From Pseudomonadota bacterium (GTDB lineage Bacteria; Pseudomonadota; Gammaproteobacteria; Steroidobacterales; Steroidobacteraceae): a DNA stretch of 28,731 nucleotides. The stretch is taken from contig JAEWLQ010000094.1 in NCBI GenBank assembly GCA_023457495.1, forward strand, positions 1-28,731, given 5' to 3'. The translations under genes and the position numbers were made by a program. Positions within the stretch are counted from its first letter, which is position 1; every line of letters begins with the position of its first letter. Positions 7,739 to 15,579 of this stretch are shown in pieces. The notes below the pieces were generated by a model. It was not told the origin of the DNA. It saw nothing but the letters and a program-made list of their open reading frames with translations, and did no database searches.

Positions 7739-8560
7739 CTATTCGCGCATGCCCGTCCCGCGGTTCATGAACCACACCGCGACAGCGAACAACACCACGG
7801 CGGACAGCAGCATGATGGCGAAGGCCACGGCCACGTTGACGTCGCTGGTCCCGAGGAAGCCGTAACGGAACGCGTTCACCATGTGCAGGATCGGGTTCGC
7901 GTGCGAGATGCGCTGCGCCCAGTCCGGCAATAACGTGATCGAATAGAACACGCCGCCGAAGTACGTCAGCGGCGTGAGGATGAAGGTCGGGATCCAGTTG
8001 ACCTGGTCGAAGTTCTTCGCGAACAGCGCGTTGATGAATCCGCCCAGCGAGAAGACGGTCGAGGTCAGCACGACCGCGCCGAAGATCACGAAGGCGTGGT
8101 GCACCTCGAGTCGCGTGAAGATCAGCGACACGATCGTGACCGCGGCTCCGACCAGCAGCCCGCGTACGACGCCCCCGCCGACGTAACCCAGCACGATGAT
8201 CCAGTTGGGCAGTGGCGCGACCAGCATTTCCTCGACGTGTTTGCCGAACTTGGCGCCGAAGAACGACGATACGACGTTGCCGTACGAGTTCGTGATGACC
8301 GCCATCATGATCAGGCCCGGCGCGATGAACTGCATGTACGGGACGCCATCCATGAGTCCGACGCGCTTGCCGATCAAACTACCGAAGATGACGAAATACA
8401 GCGCCGATGTGACGGCCGAGGGCACGATGGTCTGCGCCCAGATGCGGACGATGCGGCTGTACTCGCGGATGATGATGGTCTTGAGGCCGGTCATCCGCGC
8501 CTGGCCCAACGCCTTGGGCGAATCGGGCGCGCGTGCGGCGGTCTCGGAGGCGTCGTTCAT
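7739..8560 (-). CDS. ABC-2 type exporter permease (YadH-like)
   Basis: 273 aa, six hydrophobic segments after a polar N-terminus, with the conserved pattern of ABC-2 permeases of the YadH/NodJ group (YMQFIAPGLIMMAVI, EEMLVAPLPNW, PLTYFGGVFYSI, ANPILHMVNAFRYGFLG). Its ATG overlaps the stop of the ATPase gene (ATGA), which is the usual arrangement for YadG/YadH pairs. It is an inner-membrane protein. The exported substrate is not known for this family and nothing nearby reveals it. Confidence 0.88.
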   Translation of the reverse strand: MNDASETAARAPDSPKALGQARMTGLKTIIIREYSRIVRIWAQTIVPSAVTSALYFVIFGSLIGKRVGLMDGVPYMQFIAPGLIMMAVITNSYGNVVSSFFGAKFGKHVEEMLVAPLPNWIIVLGYVGGGVVRGLLVGAAVTIVSLIFTRLEVHHAFVIFGAVVLTSTVFSLGGFINALFAKNFDQVNWIPTFILTPLTYFGGVFYSITLLPDWAQRISHANPILHMVNAFRYGFLGTSDVNVAVAFAIMLLSAVVLFAVAVWFMNRGTGMRE

Positions 8561-9516
8561 GGCGCGCCCGCTCCCGCCGCGGTGCGCGACGCGCCCTTGT
8601 GCTCGGACTTCGACTCGACCAGCTTCATGAACAGCTCCTCGAGTCGATTCACCTTGTTCCGCATCGACAGAACGCCGATGCCCTGCGCGCTCAGCTGCGC
8701 GAATACCTCGTTCAGGCTCTGCTCCTTGGAGACTTCGACTTCGAGCGTGTGGTCATCGATGAGATCGAACTCGTAGCCCGGAATCTGCGGCACGTGCGAG
8801 ATCGCTTCGCGCAGGTTCAGCACGAAGGTCTCCGCCTGCAGCTTGCGCAGCAGGCTCGACATGCGGTCGCGCTCGGCGATCAGCCCGCCATTGATGATGG
8901 CGATGGTGCGACACAGCGCCTCGGCTTCTTCCAGGTAGTGAGTCGTCAGGATGATGGTGGTGCCGCGCGCGTTGATCTCGCGCAGGAAATCCCACATCGA
9001 ACGCCGGATCTCGATGTCGACGCCCGCGGTCGGCTCGTCGAGGATCAGCAGACGCGGCTCGTGGATCAGCGCGCGCGCGATCATGAGCCGGCGCTTCATG
9101 CCACCCGAGAGTCCGCGCGCGATCTTGTTGCGCTTGTCGGAGAGCTGCAGGAGTCCGAGATATTTGTCCGCGCGCTCGCGCGCGAGTGCGCGCTCGATGC
9201 CATAGAAGCCGGCCTGGTTGACCAGGATGGTCTGCGGCGTCTCGAACTGGTTGAAGTTGATTTCCTGCGGAACGATGCCGATGCAGGCCTTGGCCGCCTC
9301 GAGCTCGCGGTCGAGATCGTGGCCGAAAACGCTGACCGTTCCCGCCGTCTTGTTCACGAGCGAAGTGAGGATGCCGATCAGCGTGGTCTTGCCGGCGCCA
9401 TTCGGTCCGAGCAGCGCGAAGAAGTCCCCGCGATCGACGTCGAGATCGACGCCCTTGAGCGCCTGAACCCCGTTCTTGTAGGTCTTGGTGAGTCCGCGAA
9501 TCGACAGTGCGTGCAT
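8557..9516 (-). CDS. ABC transporter ATP-binding protein (YadG-like)
   Basis: 319 aa from ATG 9514-9516 (MHALSIRGLTKTYKNG). All nucleotide-binding motifs are present: Walker A GPNGAGKTT, Q-loop VPQE, signature LSGGMKRRL, Walker B LLILDEPTAG and H-loop TTHYLEEAE. A C-terminal extension of about 90 residues is typical of YadG-like and NodI-like ATPases. It couples ATP hydrolysis to the permease encoded immediately downstream. No clear ribosome site precedes the start. It lies 43 bases downstream of the TonB-C-like gene on the same strand and may share its transcript. Confidence 0.9.
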   Translation of the reverse strand: MHALSIRGLTKTYKNGVQALKGVDLDVDRGDFFALLGPNGAGKTTLIGILTSLVNKTAGTVSVFGHDLDRELEAAKACIGIVPQEINFNQFETPQTILVNQAGFYGIERALARERADKYLGLLQLSDKRNKIARGLSGGMKRRLMIARALIHEPRLLILDEPTAGVDIEIRRSMWDFLREINARGTTIILTTHYLEEAEALCRTIAIINGGLIAERDRMSSLLRKLQAETFVLNLREAISHVPQIPGYEFDLIDDHTLEVEVSKEQSLNEVFAQLSAQGIGVLSMRNKVNRLEELFMKLVESKSEHKGASRTAAGAGAP

Positions 9517-9559
9517 ATGGGGAAGGGATCGTAAATCGCCGCCAGGCGGCGTGCCCGCC

Positions 9560-10240
9560 TCAGTCGGCGACGGCTTCGTCCATGATGGGTTTGAAAGTAT
9601 CCTGGAAAAACAGCGCTTGTGGATTATCGCGGCAACGGTCCGCGCTTTCGCGCAGCGCCTTCGGCGAGGATTTCCAGGCTTTTGAGTCGACGTACGCACC
9701 CTCGGCCTGGCGCAGGTTCACGTACGCCGTGGTCGCGATGCGCGGCATGAACTCGGTGGCGACGGCATTCGCCTCGGCGCGGAGCAGGTCCCACTCCCAG
9801 ATGAAGTCGACGCAGCGCATCCGCATGATGCGCTCCTTCTCCTTGTCGTTGAGCTGCGGATCGGGCTTGGCGGCAACCGGCTTCGGCTCGGATCCCGTCG
9901 ACTGACGCAGCTCCACTTTCATCTCCGTATTCGCCTCGACCAGCTTTCCGCCCTCATCGATGGCGGGGCGGAACCGCGCGCTCTGCAGGACCTTGACGAG
10001 CTGCGGCTCGAATGCCGGTTCGGCGGTGTTCTCGGTGACGAGCACTTCCTTTACGCGGCCGTCGACACCGACCCGCACGGTCGCGACGGCCTGGCCCGCG
10101 AGCTTCCTGGAGCCAACCGTGATTTTGGCGGTGGATGCGCTGGCGATGACCTGCGGATCACTGGGACCCGTCTGGGCATGACCCGCCACGGGAACGATGC
10201 AAAGGACCAGGAAAGGCACCGCGCGGACAGCTGCAAGCAT
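9560..10240 (-). CDS. secreted protein with TonB C-terminal-like domain
   Basis: 226 aa from ATG 10238-10240, with AAGGAG 11 bases upstream. A cleavable signal peptide (VPFLVLCIVPVAGHAQ) is followed at about 45-110 by a TonB-C-type domain (ATVRVGVDGRVKEVLVTEN, LVKVLQSARFRPA). The rest, about 125-226, is a helical domain with Cys and Trp (MRCVDFIWEWDLL, ADRCRDNPQALFFQDTF) that I do not recognise. Normal TonB is held in the inner membrane and has a Pro-rich spacer; both are missing, so this is not a standard energy transducer. It is probably a soluble periplasmic protein of unknown role. Confidence 0.72.
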   Translation of the reverse strand: MLAAVRAVPFLVLCIVPVAGHAQTGPSDPQVIASASTAKITVGSRKLAGQAVATVRVGVDGRVKEVLVTENTAEPAFEPQLVKVLQSARFRPAIDEGGKLVEANTEMKVELRQSTGSEPKPVAAKPDPQLNDKEKERIMRMRCVDFIWEWDLLRAEANAVATEFMPRIATTAYVNLRQAEGAYVDSKAWKSSPKALRESADRCRDNPQALFFQDTFKPIMDEAVAD

Positions 10241-10547
10241 TTGTGAACTGACTCCTTCACTCCGAGGAAAAACGACTTCACGGCGGTCTGCGCCGCCGAC
10301 AGTAGTTAGACGACGGGCGGACAGGCGCCCGCGCCGCGCGCGAGGAATCCGCGCACCCGCGCTGCCGCCGAGAACGAGCCTGCCGCCATTATCGGCCGGT
10401 TGCGCCCCGCTGTCGCCCCCGAAGTAGCGCGAGCGCGAGTGCTTCGCTGTCAGACGGCTCCGGAATTCTCGTTGCAATGAAGCGCTTACATAGATTGCGC
10501 GCGCGCCGGGAGGCCCCATGCATCGCGCGCATTTGACAACGCGCCTG
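10241..10547. other. gene-free stretch
   Basis: No credible gene on either strand. The only structure I see is CGGCGG (10281-10286) with CCGCCG (10293-10298), a 6-bp hairpin. It should contain the promoter of the TonB-C-like gene and the end of the transcript from 10548-11204, but I cannot pick a convincing -35/-10 pair. Confidence 0.4.
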
Positions 10548-11204
10548 CTAGGAACCCTGGGCAGTAAATGAATCCGCCGCCAGCTTCTGGATTCCGCCGA
10601 GCAGCAGCTCGTGCAGGCGCCGGTCGTCGGCGTCCGCGGCGGCCGCCAGGAGCTCGCGCCAGAACGTCGTCTGGTTAGGCCAACGCGGACGCAATTGCGA
10701 GGCATTGCGGTCGGCCGCCACATCGAGAACGGTGAGTGAACACGCGGCGAGCGCTTCGACCGCCGCGATGTTGCAACCGAACACGAGGCACGCGGCGCGG
10801 GGGCGGCTGCGCGACAGATGCCAGCCATACACGAGCGCGCGACGCGTTATGGAGCTTGCGGCGGCGGCGTCGAAGTACACGGGCTCGATGCGCTGCGTCA
10901 TGTCGTGAACGGCGCGACCGCGCAGCTCGAGCCAACGCGAAGCGGACGCGATCCCGGGATCGAACAGGCAGAACGGCGCGCCGGCAAGCCGGCGCACCGC
11001 TTGCGCGGTCAGCGACTCCCACGGCCGGCGCAATACCGACAAGAGGGGAGGTATCGGCGCGCCGGGAGCCGCCTCGGCTGCGCGGGCCGCGAGTAGCCCG
11101 AGGCATTCCGCGTTCAGCTCGGTGAGCGGCGCGGGATCGACTCCCTGCGAAGGCAGCCAGTGCCGCGCTTCCTCGCGCGACCGCTGCCCTAACCAGTTCT
11201 GCAT
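10548..11204 (-). CDS. hypothetical protein
   Basis: 218 aa. ATG 11202-11204 has a strong ribosome site (GGGAGG a few bases upstream). Composition is rich in Ala, Leu and Arg, with a Trp- and Arg-rich N-terminus (MQNWLGQRSREEARHWLP). There is no signal peptide, membrane segment or metal motif, and I do not recognise a family. A central Ala-rich hydrophobic region (ACLVFGCNIAAVEALAACSL) may be a buried helix. The gene diverges from the FlhC-like regulator across a 120-bp space that contains a 24-bp dyad, so it is a natural candidate target of that regulator or of whatever binds the dyad. Confidence 0.6.
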   Translation of the reverse strand: MQNWLGQRSREEARHWLPSQGVDPAPLTELNAECLGLLAARAAEAAPGAPIPPLLSVLRRPWESLTAQAVRRLAGAPFCLFDPGIASASRWLELRGRAVHDMTQRIEPVYFDAAAASSITRRALVYGWHLSRSRPRAACLVFGCNIAAVEALAACSLTVLDVAADRNASQLRPRWPNQTTFWRELLAAAADADDRRLHELLLGGIQKLAADSFTAQGS

Positions 11205-11264
11205 GGCATTCCTCCCTGTTTGCGCGCGATATCTTGCATGGCCGGTGCTTGAAAGTCATTTGCA

Positions 11265-11288
11265 AATTTGGGACATTTTTCCCAAATT
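11265..11288. promoter_or_regulatory. 24-bp operator-like dyad
   Basis: AATTTGGGA (11265-11273), six-base spacer CATTTT, TCCCAAATT (11280-11288): perfect 9-bp arms in an AT-rich island inside a very GC-rich neighbourhood. It lies 36 bases before the FlhC-like start and about 60 bases before the divergent start. The size and position fit a dimeric regulator binding site. It is not a terminator, since no gene ends here. Confidence 0.5.
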
Positions 11289-11324
11289 GAGTTAGGCCAA
11301 TAATCACTCGCGGGCAGGGAAACA

Positions 11325-11900
11325 ATGCGAATCTCCGATGACCGATATAGCCGTGACCGGCTCCGGCTGGATCTTGCGCTCCGCTTCATCCATCTCGAAG
11401 CACGGACACACACAATTCGTGCGTGGACCGGGCTCACCGACGACCGGATTCGCAAGCTGTACCGCACCTATCTTCATGAGAGCGATGGCACGGGGGTGGC
11501 GCGCCACCGCGGCAAGTCCCCGCGCCAGGCCGCGTACTTCACGCGCACCTTGAGGATGCGGCGGGAAGCCGCGGTATTCGCGAGCGTGAGCGGGCTGTTC
11601 GGCCTGATCACGCCACAGACGATCCGCCTGGAGAACCAGCCGCCCGCCAGGTGTGCCCAGACCGCACCGAACGTGGCCCGCGGCGCGCTGCTGTGCGAGG
11701 CGTTCGAGACATACCGCGCGCTCGTGGGTGAGCCGCAGATTTCCTTCGAACATGCGGTGTTCCTGCTCGGCGCGCTGCTCGCGGGCGAAGAGTTGCGCGT
11801 CGCCCACTGCCGCGACTGCACCGGCGTGCTCGTGACCGACCGCATCGCGCTGCGTACGCCGGTCTGTCAGGAATGCGCCACGACCGACGGAGCCCGCTGA
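11325..11900 (+). CDS. FlhC-like transcriptional regulator
   Basis: 191 aa. The N-terminal part (LDLALRFIHLEARTHTIRAWTGLTDDRIRKLYR, about 15-48) has the helix pattern of FlhC, including RLIKLY-like RIRKLYR. The C-terminal part has four cysteines at 162, 165, 181 and 184 (HCRDC ... VCQEC). FlhC uses a zinc-bound Cys quartet with nearly the same spacing. Classical FlhC binds DNA together with FlhD to switch on flagellar genes; no flhD and no flagellar gene is visible here, so this is an orphan. ATG 11325 is preceded by AGGGA. It is divergent from the hypothetical gene at 10548-11204, and 47 bases separate it from nudC. Assignment is by pattern and is moderately sure. Confidence 0.7.
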   Translation: MRISDDRYSRDRLRLDLALRFIHLEARTHTIRAWTGLTDDRIRKLYRTYLHESDGTGVARHRGKSPRQAAYFTRTLRMRREAAVFASVSGLFGLITPQTIRLENQPPARCAQTAPNVARGALLCEAFETYRALVGEPQISFEHAVFLLGALLAGEELRVAHCRDCTGVLVTDRIALRTPVCQECATTDGAR

Positions 11901-11947
11901 CGCCCGCGGGCGGGACGGACGCCGCCGCCTGCGGTAGATTTGCGCGC

Positions 11948-12868
11948 GTGAGCGTTCGTCCCACGCTGTTCGGTGGCTCCTTCCTCGATCGTCGCGCCGA
12001 GTTGCGCGACGACCCGGAGTGGATCGCCGCCGCGCGCGCGGATCCCACCACTCGCTACGTGCTGGAGTTCGGCGCGGCGCAGCTGGTCACCAGCGGCGAT
12101 ACGACGGAGATCGCATTCCTCGCCGGCGATCATGCGCTGGTCGCCGCGGCCGGCGACGACCAGCTCACGTTGTTAGGCTGGTTCCGCGGTGCGCGCTGCG
12201 TGCTGATCGACGTGCGCGATGCATCCGCCGCCGACGCGCTGCCCGGTGGCACGCAGATGCGGGAGCTGCGGCCGCTGGCGCCGATGCTCGCGCCGGATTC
12301 GGCGGCGCTGCTCGCCTACGCGCGCGCGCTGAGCCTGTGGAAGTCGCGGCATCGCTACTGTGGCGTGTGCGGCGCGCCCAACGTCACCACGCGCGCGGGC
12401 CATGTCCTGCGCTGCAGCCGCACGGAGTGCGGCACCGAAACTTTCCCGCGGCTCGATCCGGCCATCATCGTGCTGGTCACCGACGTCAGCGGCGAGCACG
12501 CGCTGCTCGGCAGGCAGGCATCGTGGGCGCCCGGGCGTTATTCGACCATCGCCGGTTTCGTCGAGCCGGGCGAAAGCCTGGAGGACGCCGTCGTGCGGGA
12601 AGTCGCGGAGGAAACCGGCATCCTCGTGGGAGACGTGGAATACGAAGCGTCCCAGCCCTGGCCGTTTCCCTCCTCGCTCATGCTGGGCTTCCGGGCGGTG
12701 GCACGCACCCACGACATCAGACTCCACGACGGCGAGCTCGAGGACGCGCGCTGGTTCACTCGCGCGGACCTGGCGGCGGGCAGGCCGTCACTGCCGCCGG
12801 CGGGCGCGATCTCGGCACGGCTGATCGATGGCTGGTTCCACTCGCCCGCCAGGCGCGCCGGGGGCTGA
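11948..12868 (+). CDS. nudC: NudC-type NAD(H) pyrophosphatase / deNADding hydrolase
   Basis: 306 aa from GTG 11948; an upstream frame extension lacks plausible sequence. Three diagnostic elements are seen: a zinc ribbon CGVCG ... CSRTEC (middle), a complete Nudix box (GFVEPGESLEDAVVREV followed by AEETG), and SQPWPFPSS just after it, which is the NudC-specific signature. Family members cleave NADH to NMNH and AMP and remove NAD caps from RNA. It is longer than E. coli NudC (257 aa) because of a bigger N-terminal domain. It ends six bases before the NRDE gene, so the two are probably co-transcribed. Confidence 0.93.
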   Translation: MSVRPTLFGGSFLDRRAELRDDPEWIAAARADPTTRYVLEFGAAQLVTSGDTTEIAFLAGDHALVAAAGDDQLTLLGWFRGARCVLIDVRDASAADALPGGTQMRELRPLAPMLAPDSAALLAYARALSLWKSRHRYCGVCGAPNVTTRAGHVLRCSRTECGTETFPRLDPAIIVLVTDVSGEHALLGRQASWAPGRYSTIAGFVEPGESLEDAVVREVAEETGILVGDVEYEASQPWPFPSSLMLGFRAVARTHDIRLHDGELEDARWFTRADLAAGRPSLPPAGAISARLIDGWFHSPARRAGG

Positions 12869-12874
12869 GCGAAC

Positions 12875-13663
12875 ATGTGTTTGTTAGTCGCCGCGTGGCA
12901 CGCCCACCCGGAATACCGCCTCGTGATCGCCGCCAACCGCGACGAATTCCATGCCCGGCCGACCGCGCCGCTGGGCGCCTGGAACGACACGGCCGGTATC
13001 GTTGCGGGCCGCGACCTGCAGGCGAACGGAACCTGGCTCGCCGTCGATGCGCGCGCCCGCTTCGGCAGCGTCACCAACTTCCGCGAATTCGGGCGACGGC
13101 GGCGCAGCGCCCCGTCGCGCGGCGGCCTGATCCCCTCGTTCCTCGAACGGCCGGGAAGCGCCCAGGATTACCTGCGGGAACTCGAAACCGATGCGCCGGG
13201 ATACGCCGGATTCAACCTGCTGCTCGCGGACGAGACCACGCTCTGGTACGCGTCGAACCGCGCCGATCAGTTCGCGTTGCCGCTTTCGCCGGGCATCTAT
13301 GGGCTGTCGAACGAATTCCTCGATACCCCGTGGCCCAAACTCTTGCGCGTCAAGGCTCGCTTCTCGGACCTGATACGGACCCCGGTGCGGCCGCGCGAGT
13401 TGTTCGAGTCGTTGTTCACCGTGCTCGCGGACCGCGAACCCGCGGACTCCGCGATGCTGCCTGATTCGGATCTTTCGCCGGAACTGGCCCGGAAGCTGTC
13501 CGCTCCCTTCGTGCTCGATCCCGTTTACGGTACGCGCTGCTCGACGGTTCTAGCCATCGGTCACGACGGCGCCGTCACGCTGGCCGAGCGCAGTTTCGAC
13601 GCCCAGGGTCAGCAGTCCGGAATAACTGAACACGCGCTGAACGCGGTATCCGACGGTCGGTGA
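12875..13663 (+). CDS. NRDE/TANGO2 family protein
   Basis: 262 aa. It begins MCLLVAAW with Cys2, as in N-terminal-nucleophile-like NRDE proteins, and shows the naming motif AANRDEFHARP at about residues 26-36. Other family marks are GRDLQANGTWLAV, GSVTNFRE, GGLIPSFL and GLSNEFLDTPWPK, with GTRCSTVL near the C-terminus. Bacterial members are widespread and uncharacterised; the eukaryotic homologue TANGO2 is linked to Golgi/ER and heme or lipid handling. The protein is about the family's usual length and lacks a signal peptide. It sits between nudC and tamA. Confidence 0.88.
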   Translation: MCLLVAAWHAHPEYRLVIAANRDEFHARPTAPLGAWNDTAGIVAGRDLQANGTWLAVDARARFGSVTNFREFGRRRRSAPSRGGLIPSFLERPGSAQDYLRELETDAPGYAGFNLLLADETTLWYASNRADQFALPLSPGIYGLSNEFLDTPWPKLLRVKARFSDLIRTPVRPRELFESLFTVLADREPADSAMLPDSDLSPELARKLSAPFVLDPVYGTRCSTVLAIGHDGAVTLAERSFDAQGQQSGITEHALNAVSDGR

Positions 13664-13746
13664 ATTCGCACCGAGTCCGGCCGGAACCCGCGCGCGTACC
13701 GCCGACTCTCATTAGAATTCCCGCTATTCCCGCCCAAAGCGGTGTC

Positions 13747-15579
13747 ATGCCGACGTTGCAGATCAAACCTTGCAGGCGCCTGCCGGCGCTCACGCTCCTC
13801 GCCCTCTGCGTCGCGCACCTTGCCTCGCCCGCCCTCGCGGGCATCGAGGTCGAGGTGCATGGCGTTGCGGACGAGGTGCGCCAGAACGTGCTGGCCCACC
13901 TGTCGCTCGAGCGACACAAGAACTCCAACGACCTGTCGCCCGACTTCATCGAACGGCTGCAGGAGCGCGTCGAGCGCGAAGTGCGCAGCGCCATGCGGCC
14001 CTTCGGTTTCTACGAACCGGTCGTCACGTCCATCGTCAAGGACGAAAGCAGGGGCAACGAGCAGAACTTCCGCGTCGATATCACGATCGTCCCCGGAAAG
14101 CCGGTGGAAGTCAGTGCAGTCGACGTACGCGTGACCGGACCGGGCGCGGATGATCCAATCTTCACCGGGATCACCGGCCAGCTGCCGATCCGGGTCGGCG
14201 ACCGGCTGGACCACGCGAAGTACGATGCCCTCAAGGGTTCGCTGCTGCGCGCGGCGACTAACTACGGCTTTCTCGATGCGCGCATGGTGCGCAACGAAAT
14301 GCGGGTCGACCCGCGGATCTACTCCGCGGAGATAGAGATTGCGCTCGAAACCGGCCCACGCTACCGGTTCGGTGAAACGACGATCACGCAGGATGCGATC
14401 GACGACGCGCTGGTGCGCCGCTATCTCAGGTACGTGGAAGACGATCCGTTCAATGCCTCGGAACTGCTGCGCACGCAGTTCGCGCTCGACGACAGCCAGT
14501 ATTTCTCGACCGTCGAGGTGTTGCCGGGCGAGCGCGACGCGGACGGCCTGCGCGTGCCGGTGACCATCAACGCCGAACCGAACCGGCGGCGCCGCTACCA
14601 GTTCGGCGTGGGATACGGCACCGATACGCAGGTGCGCGGCACCGCGGCGTGGGAAGACCGGCGCGTGAACCGCCGGGGACACCGCTTCCGCACCGAGGTG
14701 CGCGCCGCGTCCATCTCCCAGTCGATCGACGCGCGCTACATCATCCCCGTCGGTGACCCGGCCATCGAGAAATTCACGCTGCAATTGAGCGGCGAACACG
14801 AGCGCCTCGGCGACATCGACGATCAGACGGTCAACTTCACGCCCAGCTTCACACATGTGCGCGGACCCTGGTTCGGCAATTACTGGCAACGCGTCACGTA
14901 CGTCGAACTGCTCGACACCCGGTCCGAATTCATCGCCTCGGGCGAGCGCGATCACCAGACGTTGTTGATTCCCGGCATCAGTTTCTCGCTGGTACCCCGC
15001 AACTACCTGGGCGAGGCTCTGTTGAGCCGCGCGCTGTATGGCGAATTGCGCGGTTCGACGCAGAACCTCGGATCGGATTCGGACTTCATCCAGGTGCGGC
15101 TGCAGGGCGAACGGGTCTTCGACATCGCGCCGAAATGGCATGTGTTGCTGCGCGCCGAGCTGGGCGCGACCGCGGTTTCGCAATCGAGCGATCTCGCGCC
15201 GTCACAGAGATTCTTCGCCGGCGGCGATCGCAGCGTGCGCGGCTACGGTTTCAAGGACCTGTCCCCCGTCGAGCCGGTGGTCGGCGAGGACGGCGAGGTG
15301 GAGTACCAGAAGGTCGGCGGCAAACATCTCGTCACCGGATCGGTCGAGCTGATCCGCGACCTGCCTTGGAAGAATCTATCGATCGCGGTGTTCGGCGACG
15401 TGGGCAACGCCTTCGATGAATTCGGCGATCCGCTCATGTATTCAGTCGGCATCGGAGTCCGCATGCGACTGCCGATCGTGTCGGTGGGCATCGACATCGC
15501 CCAGGGCCTGACTACCCCGGCGGGCTCGACCGACCGTCCGGGTCCGCGCCTGCATCTCAACTTCTCACCCAAGTTGTGA
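13747..15579 (+). CDS. tamA: TamA, outer-membrane translocation/assembly protein
   Basis: 610 aa from ATG 13747, which gives a good signal peptide (LTLLALCVAHLASPALA). Three POTRA-like repeats follow (GIEVEVHGVADEV; VSAVDVRVTGPG; RYRFGETTITQDAIDD), then a 16-strand Omp85-type barrel with the conserved loop-6 motif FAGGDRSVRGYGF. E. coli TamA is 577 aa. With TamB it forms an envelope-spanning complex involved in outer-membrane protein assembly and lipid transport. Its stop overlaps the GTG start of tamB (GTGA). A -10-like TAGAAT lies at 13713-13718 upstream, but no matching -35 is clear. Confidence 0.93.
   Translation: MPTLQIKPCRRLPALTLLALCVAHLASPALAGIEVEVHGVADEVRQNVLAHLSLERHKNSNDLSPDFIERLQERVEREVRSAMRPFGFYEPVVTSIVKDESRGNEQNFRVDITIVPGKPVEVSAVDVRVTGPGADDPIFTGITGQLPIRVGDRLDHAKYDALKGSLLRAATNYGFLDARMVRNEMRVDPRIYSAEIEIALETGPRYRFGETTITQDAIDDALVRRYLRYVEDDPFNASELLRTQFALDDSQYFSTVEVLPGERDADGLRVPVTINAEPNRRRRYQFGVGYGTDTQVRGTAAWEDRRVNRRGHRFRTEVRAASISQSIDARYIIPVGDPAIEKFTLQLSGEHERLGDIDDQTVNFTPSFTHVRGPWFGNYWQRVTYVELLDTRSEFIASGERDHQTLLIPGISFSLVPRNYLGEALLSRALYGELRGSTQNLGSDSDFIQVRLQGERVFDIAPKWHVLLRAELGATAVSQSSDLAPSQRFFAGGDRSVRGYGFKDLSPVEPVVGEDGEVEYQKVGGKHLVTGSVELIRDLPWKNLSIAVFGDVGNAFDEFGDPLMYSVGIGVRMRLPIVSVGIDIAQGLTTPAGSTDRPGPRLHLNFSPKL

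Noticed and set aside
10241..10828. Upstream extension of the TonB-C-like frame
   Set aside because: It overlaps another gene, has low-complexity Arg/Ser/Pro sequence, and the signal peptide and ribosome site fix the start at 10240.
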